DNA of 64,000 nucleotides, taken from NCBI GenBank assembly GCA_027307335.1, contig DAHUXD010000049.1, forward strand, positions 1-64,000, written 5' to 3'. Under the pieces are notes generated by a model that saw nothing but the letters and a program-made list of their open reading frames with translations, made no database searches and was not told the origin of the DNA. A program made the position numbers and the translations under genes. How positions within the stretch are numbered: the stretch's first letter is position 1; each line of letters begins with the position of its first letter. The DNA is from Acidobacteriota bacterium (GTDB lineage Bacteria > Acidobacteriota > Thermoanaerobaculia > UBA5066 > Gp7-AA6). Below are positions 50,148 to 57,433 of this stretch, one piece after another.

Positions 50148-51768
50148 GCGGACTCCGCTCGCGCTCGTTTCGATCGCCGCCGCGGCGCTTCTCGCCCGCC
50201 TCTTCTTCATCCGCGTTCATCCCGTCAACTACGACGGGTACTGGCACGTCTTCATCGCCCGCAATCTTCCGCGGGAGCTCGGCGCGCTCGCCCATCCGCC
50301 CCTCTATCCCCTGCTCCTGCGCGCGGCGGACGGCCTCCGGCACGCGCGGCTGTCCTATCTCTCGATCTCGCTGCTCGCGGGCGTCGCCGCGGTCGCGCTC
50401 GGCGCCTCGGTCCTCGGAAGGATCTGCGAACGGCGCGAGACGCCGCTCCTCGGCGCGCTCGCGCTCGCGCTGTCGCCGAGCGCCATCACGTTGTCCGGCA
50501 TTGCCGAGAGTTACATGCTGTGCACGGCCTTCGTCCTGGCCGCGACGCGCGCGTACCTCGGTCTGATCGCGCCGCCGCAGGACCGGCGGGGAAGCGCGGC
50601 GGTCGGATTCGCGCTCTTCTCCAGCCTCTCCCTCCTCTCGCACTACGCGGCCGGACTCTTCCTGCTCGCGGCCGCGGCGGCGTCGCCCGTCATCGCCGCG
50701 CTCGAGCCGGCCTATCGCCGCGCCTGGAGAGAGGCGCGCGCGCCGCGGTTCGCCGCCCTCGCCGCCGCGTTCCTCGCTCCGCTCGTCGTGGCGGGCGCCC
50801 TCTACCTTCTCCTCGCGCGGCCGTGGCTGCACCGGCTCAGCCACGTCGAGGAGTTCTATTTTTCCCCCGGGCGCGAGACGATTCCCGCCTTCCTCGGACG
50901 CGCCCTCGCGGCCACATTCGATCTCTTCGCGCCGCTCCGCGCCGGTTCGCCGCTCGCCGCGGCCAGGGTTCTCTTGACGTTCCTCGCTCTCGTCACGGCG
51001 ATCGCGGTGCGCGCCGACCGCCGGCGGGGCGAAGCCGGGCCGCCCTCGGCGACGCCGGCGGTCCTCCTCGTCCTCCTCGTCGTCATCGAGGCGGCCGCGG
51101 GTGTCGCCGGCCGCTATCCGTTCGGCGGCGGGATGCGGCACCAGTTCCTGCTGCTGCTCTTCGCGATCCTGGCGGGCGCGGCGGCGTTCGACGGCGTCCT
51201 CTCCCGCGTGCCGCGCGGCGCCGGCCGCGCTCTCGTCGGCGTCGCCGTCCTCGGGATCGTCGCGAACTGGTTCGGCCACCTCGACCGCCGCTGGCGGCCG
51301 CGGCCCGAGCCGTTCTCGGCGGAGCGCGCGCGCTTCGACGCGGACTTTCCCGACGTGAGCGAGATCCACGTGGACCAGTTCAACCTCGTCGCGTTCTTCG
51401 CGCAGCACCACGACTGGGAATGGGAGTTTCTCGGGAGCGTCGGCGGCCGTCCTTCCGTCCAGAGGTACCGCGTCTCGAGAAACGGCCGCACCCTCGACCT
51501 CGTGGCCCACCGCGACGTCTGGAACTTCGATCCGCGGAGTCCGGACACGTACCGGGCCGTCTCCGAGACGCCCGCCTCGCCGGCCTCGAAGGCGGCGGCG
51601 CTCTTCGACGTCCGCCTTCCGAGCGATCCGGCCCCCGACGCGGAGGCGCTCCGCGAGAGCATCCCGGCGCTCGCGCGCGGAGCGGGGCTCCAGACGCGGC
51701 GACTCGACGTCGAAGGCGACACCGTCTTCGCCGAGTTCCGGCGCGACGGCATCGCTCCCGCCCGTTGA
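50143..51768 (+). CDS. GT39-like integral membrane glycosyltransferase, probable ATT start
   Basis: About 541 residues. The frame opening at 50143 reads IRRTPLALVSIAAAALLARL with a first membrane helix, then VNYDGYWHVFIARNL (an acidic loop like the catalytic first loop of GT39/ArnT enzymes), HPPLYPLLLRAADG and about ten helices up to residue 380. The C-terminal ~150 residues are soluble (ERARFDADFPDVSEI...). No ATG, GTG or TTG precedes this N-terminus; ATT 50143 overlaps the MMPL stop as ATTAG, and a TTG at 50491 would remove the first helices. It likely moves a sugar from a polyprenyl carrier to a lipid or protein. The gene may be longer or frameshifted; start uncertain. Confidence 0.72.
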   Translation: MRRTPLALVSIAAAALLARLFFIRVHPVNYDGYWHVFIARNLPRELGALAHPPLYPLLLRAADGLRHARLSYLSISLLAGVAAVALGASVLGRICERRETPLLGALALALSPSAITLSGIAESYMLCTAFVLAATRAYLGLIAPPQDRRGSAAVGFALFSSLSLLSHYAAGLFLLAAAAASPVIAALEPAYRRAWREARAPRFAALAAAFLAPLVVAGALYLLLARPWLHRLSHVEEFYFSPGRETIPAFLGRALAATFDLFAPLRAGSPLAAARVLLTFLALVTAIAVRADRRRGEAGPPSATPAVLLVLLVVIEAAAGVAGRYPFGGGMRHQFLLLLFAILAGAAAFDGVLSRVPRGAGRALVGVAVLGIVANWFGHLDRRWRPRPEPFSAERARFDADFPDVSEIHVDQFNLVAFFAQHHDWEWEFLGSVGGRPSVQRYRVSRNGRTLDLVAHRDVWNFDPRSPDTYRAVSETPASPASKAAALFDVRLPSDPAPDAEALRESIPALARGAGLQTRRLDVEGDTVFAEFRRDGIAPAR

Positions 51769-51935
51769 GACACCGACCCGGTGGCAGGGATCTTGCGAGC
51801 TGGAGCGGCGGAGGCCGTCATGTCCGCCCTCCCGACCGCTCGCTCGACAACATGCGGCTCGGCACCTGCTGCCACGTCACGTACTCGGGTCCTCAGGGGC
51901 GGCGCGGTTCCCGAGCGGAGTATCCTCGCAACGTC
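51769..51935. other. Short gene-free stretch
   Basis: 167 nt with no supported reading frame. It ends in TATCCT and a short leader for the next gene; nothing else is recognised. Confidence 0.5.
51921..51926 (+). promoter_or_regulatory. -10 element TATCCT, leaderless or short-leader candidate
   Basis: TATCCT lies 9 nt before the ATG at 51936 and no Shine-Dalgarno sequence is present. Confidence 0.4.
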
Positions 51936-52166
51936 ATGAAGAGAATCGACCTTTCGTACCGGCAGTTCGGATTCATCGTCGCGACCCGTGTGGCCCTCGG
52001 CGCGGGCGTCGCGCTGCTCGCCGCCTCCCGCCTGGGGAACCGCCGGCGCAAGCGGCTCGGGACCGTCCTGTTCGCGCTGGGCGCGGTGACGACGGCTCCC
52101 GCGCTCTACCTGGTCTTCCGCAAGAACGGCCAGAGGGTCGGCGCCGGGAGCGGGCTGCCGGCGTAA
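51936..52166 (+). CDS. Small membrane protein of unknown function
   Basis: 76 residues. Two hydrophobic helices, FIVATRVALGAGVALLAAS (about 11-29) and LGTVLFALGAVTTAPALYLVF (about 39-58), are joined by a basic loop GNRRRKR, so both ends probably lie on the same side with the loop in the cytoplasm. The protein begins MKRIDLSYRQFG and ends in a short Gly-rich tail. I know no named family; similar two-helix proteins occur widely without assigned role. Supported as a gene by its -10 hexamer, the helix pattern and the codon choice. Confidence 0.6.
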   Translation: MKRIDLSYRQFGFIVATRVALGAGVALLAASRLGNRRRKRLGTVLFALGAVTTAPALYLVFRKNGQRVGAGSGLPA

Positions 52167-52224
52167 TCCGTCCGCCGCCGGGCTCCGCATCCGGGAAGGC
52201 ACGATTCGTGCTGCGCCGGGTGAC

Positions 52225-52725
52225 ATGAGAATCGCGGACGTCGTCGAAACGACCGCGCCCCCCCGCCGCGCGCGGCTCGGTCCCTTCATCCTCGTCCTCG
52301 CCCTCGGGGTCGCCTTCGGCATCGGGACGGTCGTCCGCGCGGCCGGGAGCGGGCAGGGCGACCGCCGCGGCGGAGCGCCGCCGGCGTCGGCCGGCGCGTC
52401 GGTCGAACGCGGCCGCTACCTCACGCACGAGGTGGCGATGTGCGTCCAGTGCCACTCGCCGCGCGACGGGTCCGGGCGGATCATCGAGGACCAGGAGTTT
52501 CGCGGCGCGCCGATGCCGCTCCGCTCGCCCTACGCGGGCGCCGCGTTCGCCCTGCGGGCGCCGGACCTGCGCGAGCTCGCGAGCCATTCCGAGGACGCCG
52601 TGGTCCGCCTCCTCGAGACCGGGATCGGCCGGGACGGCAACCGGCCCCAGCTCCCGATGCCGCCGTTCCGCATGAACCACGAGGACGCGCAGTCCATCGC
52701 GATGTACCTGCGCTCCCTGCCGTAG
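52225..52725 (+). CDS. Membrane-anchored monoheme cytochrome c
   Basis: 166 residues. An N-terminal anchor (about 21-39, PFILVLALGVAFGIGTVV) is followed by an Ala/Gly-rich spacer and one cytochrome c domain: heme motif CVQCH at about 73-77 in VAMCVQCHSPRD, and a probable axial Met in PPFRM before NHEDAQSIAMYLRSL. It would carry electrons on the periplasmic face of the inner membrane. The domain is short and of the kind that pairs with dehydrogenases; no dehydrogenase partner is adjacent. Its 3' end is convergent with the second radical SAM gene. Confidence 0.87.
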   Translation: MRIADVVETTAPPRRARLGPFILVLALGVAFGIGTVVRAAGSGQGDRRGGAPPASAGASVERGRYLTHEVAMCVQCHSPRDGSGRIIEDQEFRGAPMPLRSPYAGAAFALRAPDLRELASHSEDAVVRLLETGIGRDGNRPQLPMPPFRMNHEDAQSIAMYLRSLP

Positions 52726-52761
52726 GCGAGAGAGTTCGGCGACAGCTCTCCCCTCACCCCG

Positions 52762-52784
52762 GCCCTCTCCCGGAGGGAGAGGGC
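52762..52784. repeat. REP-like hairpin, family 1 (copy 2)
   Basis: GCCCTCTCCC and GGGAGAGGGC form a perfect 10-bp stem over a 3-nt loop, preceded by CACCCCG as in the copy at 17219. It lies between convergent stops (52725 and 52794). Confidence 0.7.
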
Positions 52785-52793
52785 GCAAGTGTC

Positions 52794-54119
52794 TTAGAAC
52801 TCCGTGAAGTCCCGCATGCGGTCGAGATTGCCGGCGACCCTGCTTTGCAGGAAGTGCAGGTTCCAGGCGGCCCAGTGGGACTGCCGGAACGGGATCGGCA
52901 GGCGGCGCACCGCCGACCCGAAGCGGTAGAAGTCGCGGCGGATCTGCGCGACGCGCGAGACGAGCTCATCGGGCGAGTAGCGGATCGGGCGGAAGTGGCA
53001 CGTCAGCCCCGGCCAGCGCTCCATGTTCTCCTCGTCGAGGAGCCTCCCTTCGGCTCGGAAGCGCTCGTGAAGCGGCGTGCCCTTCAGCGGCACGAGGATG
53101 TTGAAGTAGGCGGTCTCGGCCTTCTGCTCGTCCAGGAACTGCAGCGTCGTATCGAAGACGTCCTCCTCTTCCTCGTCCGAGCCGAAGACGAAGTTGAGCG
53201 AGTAGCTGATTCCGGCGCGCCGCAGGTTCTTCAGGAGCTCCTCGTAGCTGCCGACGCGGTTGAAGCCCTTGCGCATCGACTTGAGCGTCTTCTGATCGAT
53301 CGACTCGATGCCCATGTTCACGTGAAGCAGTCCCGAGCGGCGCGCGAGCTCGAGAAAATCGCGGTCGAGACAGAAGTGCGCCGAGATCAGCGTCGACCAC
53401 CGGATCTTCAGAGGGATCAGCGCCTCCATGAGCGCCATCGCGTGCGCCTTGTCGCCCGCGAACTGGCTCGCCGCGAAGAAGATGTGCCGGCTGCCGCAGC
53501 GCCGGATCTCGGCAACCACCTCCTCGACCGGGCGGACCCGATAGCCGAAGTCGCCGTTCAGCCGCCGCTCGGCGCAGAAGTCGCACGTGTAGGGGCAGCC
53601 GCGGGAGTACTGGATGACGTAGGGCCGGTAAAACACGTACTTCGACGGGTCGAGGAGGTCCCAGCGCGGCTCGGGCATCTGCGAAAGCGGCGCCGGCGTG
53701 TCGCGGCGGTAGAGCTTCCGGAGCCGCCCCGCGGCGGCGTCCGCGAGCATCTCGGGAAAAACGCCCTCGGCCTCCCCGACGCAGACGCCATCGGCGTGTG
53801 CCAGCATCTCCTCCGCGTGGAACGTGGCGTGTGGTCCGCCCATCAGGACCGTCACGCCCCGGTCGCGGAACCGGCGGGCGATCTCGTAGCCGCGCAGCGA
53901 GGTGACGGTCCGGAGCGTCAGCGCCACGACGTCGACGTCGGCGGCGAAGTCGATCTCCTCCGTCGCGTCGTCGACGAGCGTGACGTCCCACTCCTTCGGC
54001 GCGAGGGCTCCCAGGTAGGGCAGCACCGCGCCGACCAGCTTGCGCTTGCGGAGGCGGTACCGCTCGCGGTTTCCGTACGCGCGGTATCCCGTCGCCTGAA
54101 CGATCAGCAGTCGCGGCAT
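52794..54119 (-). CDS. B12-binding domain radical SAM protein
   Basis: 441 residues. The N-terminal B12-type domain (LLIVQATGYRAYGN, LVDDATEEIDFAADVDVVALT, VLMGGPHATFHAEEML) lacks an obvious DXHXXG cobalamin-ligand motif, so any cobalamin would bind base-off/His-off or not at all. The radical SAM core follows with CPYTCDFC (about residue 178) and HVNMGIESIDQKTLKSM, FVFGSDEEEEDV. Closest in style to the large group of lipid or hopanoid and bacteriochlorophyll modifying enzymes. It sits between a cytochrome and the PfpI-YHS gene without operon partners. Substrate unknown. Confidence 0.86.
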   Translation of the reverse strand: MPRLLIVQATGYRAYGNRERYRLRKRKLVGAVLPYLGALAPKEWDVTLVDDATEEIDFAADVDVVALTLRTVTSLRGYEIARRFRDRGVTVLMGGPHATFHAEEMLAHADGVCVGEAEGVFPEMLADAAAGRLRKLYRRDTPAPLSQMPEPRWDLLDPSKYVFYRPYVIQYSRGCPYTCDFCAERRLNGDFGYRVRPVEEVVAEIRRCGSRHIFFAASQFAGDKAHAMALMEALIPLKIRWSTLISAHFCLDRDFLELARRSGLLHVNMGIESIDQKTLKSMRKGFNRVGSYEELLKNLRRAGISYSLNFVFGSDEEEEDVFDTTLQFLDEQKAETAYFNILVPLKGTPLHERFRAEGRLLDEENMERWPGLTCHFRPIRYSPDELVSRVAQIRRDFYRFGSAVRRLPIPFRQSHWAAWNLHFLQSRVAGNLDRMRDFTEF

Positions 54120-54186
54120 CGCCCCTCCCCGAGGGCGTCAGGGTGGGGCGATGAGCGCCGCTCCGCAAGATGCGGTTACATCACCC

Positions 54187-55104
54187 TCAGGGCTGAAGAT
54201 ACGTGCCGGGACTGGCGTCGAACTGAGACTTGTGTCCCGTCGAGCAGAAGTAGTAGGTCTTCTTCTCGAAGACGGACGTCGGCGCCGACGCCTTGTCGAC
54301 CTCCATGTCGCAGACGGGGCACAGCGGGTCCGCGTTGGTCGAGGCCTTGCGCACCGCGAAGACCGCATTGACCTGCGGCTTCGTCCAGCCCTCGCCGAGG
54401 TACTCCATCTGGAAGGCCGTCTGCTGCGCCGCCTCCCGGCCGAAGTAGCGCTCGACGACGCGCAGCGCGAGGTCGATCCCCGACGAGAGACCTCCCGCCG
54501 TCGCGAAGCTTCCGTTCTCGACGAAGCGCATTCCCTTCTCGAGGCGCACGTCGGGAAACTTCATCGCGAACGCCTTGTAGGCGCCGTGGTGCGTCGTCGC
54601 GGACTTCCCGGCGAGAAGGCCGGTGTCCGCGAGCACGAACGCGCCCGTGCAGACCGACATGATGAGGTCGGCCTTCGGCGCCGACTTCCGGATCCACTCG
54701 AGCATCTTCGGCGTGGTGCCGCCCTGGGCCGGGATGACGACGATCTTCGGCGGCGGCGCGTCGTCGAAGGTCGCGTCCGGGACGACCTGCAGCCCGCCCG
54801 AGATCCGGATCGGCGCCTTCGTTTCGGCCACCGTGTAGAGCCGGAAGGGCATCTGCTCGTCCATGTCCTTCCCGCGGTGCGGCAGGTAGACGTCCTGGAA
54901 GACCTCCCAGGGGCCGGCGAAGTCGATCATCACGGCGCCCTCGGACAGGACGAACGCGACCGGAATCGGGCCGCTCGGCGGCGGGGTCAGCCGGTCGGCC
55001 GCGGGGGCGGCCGCCTGCGGCGCGCGGCCGGCGGAGGCACCGATCGCCAGAACGGCGAGAGCCGCGGCCGCGGCGGCCAGGGAAACGTGACGAACGATGC
55101 GCAT
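54187..55104 (-). CDS. Exported DJ-1/PfpI-family protein fused to a YHS metal-binding domain
   Basis: 305 residues. A signal peptide (about 1-25) precedes a DJ-1/PfpI fold: VAFVLSEGAVMIDFAGPWEVFQD, IPAQGG and the nucleophile elbow VCTGAFVLA with Cys (about 152), then ENGSFATAGGLSSGIDLALRV. The last ~45 residues are a YHS-type domain with CPVCDM and YYFCSTGHK, four likely metal ligands. The combination of an exported glutamine-amidotransferase-like fold with a YHS domain suggests a periplasmic enzyme or chaperone in metal or reactive-carbonyl handling. A perfect 8-bp-arm palindrome lies 51 nt upstream. No ribosome binding site stands out except CGAGGAGGG near the ATG. Confidence 0.85.
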   Translation of the reverse strand: MRIVRHVSLAAAAAALAVLAIGASAGRAPQAAAPAADRLTPPPSGPIPVAFVLSEGAVMIDFAGPWEVFQDVYLPHRGKDMDEQMPFRLYTVAETKAPIRISGGLQVVPDATFDDAPPPKIVVIPAQGGTTPKMLEWIRKSAPKADLIMSVCTGAFVLADTGLLAGKSATTHHGAYKAFAMKFPDVRLEKGMRFVENGSFATAGGLSSGIDLALRVVERYFGREAAQQTAFQMEYLGEGWTKPQVNAVFAVRKASTNADPLCPVCDMEVDKASAPTSVFEKKTYYFCSTGHKSQFDASPGTYLQP

Positions 55105-55154
55105 CGCACCCTCCTCGCAGGCCGTTTTCGCGCGGCCCGGGATCTCCGCGCCGC

Positions 55155-55175
55155 TCTTGTAGCCTGTCTACAAGA
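55155..55175. promoter_or_regulatory. Perfect palindromic operator candidate
   Basis: TCTTGTAG and CTACAAGA are exact inverted repeats over a 5-nt spacer, 51 nt upstream of the PfpI-YHS start. The symmetry and AT-rich arms in GC-rich DNA suggest a repressor site. No regulator gene is adjacent. Confidence 0.5.
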
Positions 55176-55240
55176 CCCTACGCGGCGGCGGGGGGAAGGT
55201 TTCGGCGATGCGGGAGAAGGGCGGGATCCCGCACGCCCGG

Positions 55241-56482
55241 TCAGTTCGCGCGGGCGCGGACCGCGGCGCGGAAGGCGCGGCGGCCCTCCTCCTCCGGAAT
55301 CTGGTCGGCGAGCGCGGCGCCCAGCGCGACGAGGTTCGGCGCCGTCTTCGCCGCGCGCTTGACGAGCACCTTCGCGAGCGGGCCGATCTGCCGGGCGAGC
55401 TCGACCTCGACGAAGTGCAGGTCCTCCTCCCGGAACGCCGGGAGGGGCGTCGCCGCGGGAGCCGCCGAGGACGCCGCCGCGGGACCCGGCGCGGACGCGT
55501 GGGCCCGGGAATCCCCGGCGCCGCGGGACGGCTCCGGCCCGCGCGCGGCCGAAGGGGCCGGCGCACCCGGGGCATTCCGCGTCGGGTCGGCTTCGCTGAC
55601 GAACGTCGCGATCGCGCTCGCGGTGGGCTCCGACGGCTGCGGCGTCTCGCCGATCTGGAGCTTGTACAGGTCGCGGTCGAGCGCGTGGACGTCGCGGTAG
55701 CGCTCGTCGCGGTCCTTGGCCATCATCTTCCGCAGGACCCGGCACACGCCCTCGGAGAGGTCCGGCACGTACGTCCGCGGATCCGGGAGCGGGTGCGTCA
55801 GGTGCATCGACATGATCATCGCGCCCGACGTGCCCTCGTACGGCGCGTGCCCCGTCACGAGCTGGAAGAAGGTCGCGCCGAGCGAGTAGATGTCGGCGCG
55901 GGCGTCGATGTCGCGGACGCCGCGGATCTGCTCGGGCGAGATGTACTGCGGCGTGCCCACCGCCTGTCCGGTCTGCGTCAGGGCCTGGTCCTCGTCGATC
56001 CGCTTGGCGATCCCGAGGTCGACGATCTTCAGACGGTCGCGCCGCGCGGTCAGCATGAGGTTGTCGGGCTTGATGTCGCGGTGGACGATCCCCTGCGCGT
56101 GGGCGACGCCGAGCGCGGCGACCGCGTGGCGGACGAGGAGCACGGCGTCGCGCTCGTTGAAGCGCGCCTTGCCGAGGAGCGCGCGGAGCGACGGCCCGTC
56201 GACGTACTCCATCGCGAGGAAGTAGGTGCCCTCCTCGCAGCCGAAATCGTAGATCTGGACGATGTTCGGGTGATTGAGACGCGCGGCCGAGCGCGCCTCC
56301 TTCAGGAACCGCTGGACGAACCCGCTGTCGGAGGAGAACTGCGGGGCGAGCGTCTTCAGCGCGACGATCCGGTCGAGCGTGACGTTGCGCGCCCGGTACA
56401 CGCGGCCCATCCCGCCCGAGCCGAGGACGTCGAGCACCTCGTACGCGCCGAAGCGCCGTCCCGCGAGGTTCGGATCCGTCAA
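55241..56482 (-). CDS. Ser/Thr protein kinase with C-terminal helical domain
   Basis: 413 residues. Kinase lobe: GSGGMGRVY, the VALK lysine, HRDIKPDN, DLG in place of DFG (KIVDLGIAKR) and GTPQYISPEQ. An Ala/Pro/Ser-rich linker (about 295-345) leads to a helical C-terminal domain (FVEVELARQIGPLAKVLVKRAAKTAPN) often seen at the ends of bacterial kinases; it looks like a partner-binding unit. There is no transmembrane segment. The start is TTG 56482, 13 nt after the DUF3365 gene. This suggests the heme-type sensor upstream and this kinase are one signalling unit. Confidence 0.9.
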   Translation of the reverse strand: MTDPNLAGRRFGAYEVLDVLGSGGMGRVYRARNVTLDRIVALKTLAPQFSSDSGFVQRFLKEARSAARLNHPNIVQIYDFGCEEGTYFLAMEYVDGPSLRALLGKARFNERDAVLLVRHAVAALGVAHAQGIVHRDIKPDNLMLTARRDRLKIVDLGIAKRIDEDQALTQTGQAVGTPQYISPEQIRGVRDIDARADIYSLGATFFQLVTGHAPYEGTSGAMIMSMHLTHPLPDPRTYVPDLSEGVCRVLRKMMAKDRDERYRDVHALDRDLYKLQIGETPQPSEPTASAIATFVSEADPTRNAPGAPAPSAARGPEPSRGAGDSRAHASAPGPAAASSAAPAATPLPAFREEDLHFVEVELARQIGPLAKVLVKRAAKTAPNLVALGAALADQIPEEEGRRAFRAAVRARAN

Positions 56483-56495
56483 GCCGCCGTCCGCG

Positions 56496-57371
56496 TCACT
56501 CGTCCTCGAGCATCTTCAGCGCCTTCACCAGGCTGATGCGCATCCGGTTGAAGGACCCGGCGAGCGTCGCCACCTCGTCGTGGCTGCGGAAGAGGACCTC
56601 GGGCACGTCGAGGTTGCCCGTCGACACCTCGTCCGCCATGTGCGAGAGCCGGCGGATCGGGCGGATGATGAAGAGCCACAGCAGCGCGTTCAGCAGGAGG
56701 AGCAGGAAGAGGAAGACGCCGACGAGCGACACGAGCATCGCCCGGTGCGCGTCCGAGGCCATGCGCAGCGGCAGAGCGAGCGGCACCGTGACGATCTGGG
56801 CGCCAATCGTCTCGTTGAGCTTCCAGCCGAAGCCGCCGTTCGGGCCGTACCGCTTCACGACCGAGGCCGGCGTCGCCTCGGGCGTCGTGTGGCAGGACAG
56901 GCAGCCCGGGTCCGTGACGACGATCGGCCGCGCGAGATAGAGCGCGCGGCCGAGGGGCGCGTCGCGCTCGCCGATGATCTCCGGCAGCTTCGGGTCGGAG
57001 CGGAATGCGTTGACGACGTCGGCCTCCCAGTCGACGGTGCGGTCGCGGGGGTTCGTCGGGTTGAGCGTCGCCTCCTTGTACGTGTACTCCGGGTGCGTCT
57101 CGTGCAGCGTGTTGAAGATCTCCGTCGCCGAGTAGGCGGGCACGGTCTGGGGGAGGAACTCCTCGTCCAGGCGCGCCGCGAGGAGCGGCTTGATCTGCTT
57201 GTTCGTGTAGCCGCGGGTCGCGAGGGCCGTCTGCAACATCAGGCGGGCGTGCTGCACGACCTGGGTGCGCGCGTTCTTCTCGAGCAGGTTCTTGGTGATC
57301 AGGTGCGCGGGCACCAGCGCGATCCCGAAGCAGAGGACGAGAATCAGGTTGAACTTGGCCAGAAGCGACAT
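56496..57371 (-). CDS. DUF3365 (Tll0287-like) heme sensor with HAMP domain
   Basis: 291 residues. An N-terminal membrane helix (about 5-25) leads to a periplasmic Tll0287-type domain containing CLSCH (about residues 155-159), a c-type heme site, with nearby LYLARPIVVTDPG. A second helix (about 211-236, LVGVFLFLLLLLNALLWLF) precedes a HAMP linker (IRPIRRLSHMADEVSTGNLDVPEV, then EVATLAGSFNRMR) and ends at MLEDE without an output domain. It should read redox state or ligands such as NO or O2 outside the membrane and pass the signal by HAMP rotation. GGAGGT lies 7 nt before ATG 57371. Confidence 0.85.
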   Translation of the reverse strand: MSLLAKFNLILVLCFGIALVPAHLITKNLLEKNARTQVVQHARLMLQTALATRGYTNKQIKPLLAARLDEEFLPQTVPAYSATEIFNTLHETHPEYTYKEATLNPTNPRDRTVDWEADVVNAFRSDPKLPEIIGERDAPLGRALYLARPIVVTDPGCLSCHTTPEATPASVVKRYGPNGGFGWKLNETIGAQIVTVPLALPLRMASDAHRAMLVSLVGVFLFLLLLLNALLWLFIIRPIRRLSHMADEVSTGNLDVPEVLFRSHDEVATLAGSFNRMRISLVKALKMLEDE

Positions 57372-57396
57372 GAATCTGACCTCCCGGGAAGGCCCG

Positions 57397-57402
57397 ATTC
57401 TA
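57397..57402 (-). promoter_or_regulatory. -10 element TAGAAT for the heme sensor-kinase operon
   Basis: TAGAAT on the minus strand lies 25 nt before the ATG at 57371, leaving a leader with GGAGGT. Confidence 0.4.
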
Positions 57403-57433
57403 GCTCGGCCCGGCCCCGGGGAGCGCGGCGGTC

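Noticed and set aside
47763-50210. Antisense frame of about 815 codons over the MMPL gene
   Set aside because: Made of Arg/Glu/Asp repeats with no recognisable domain; the plus-strand gene is clear.
55155-55175. Palindrome as a CopY/BlaI-type site
   Set aside because: Those sites have the TACA and TGTA half-sites in the opposite order, so I kept only the neutral description of a palindromic operator.
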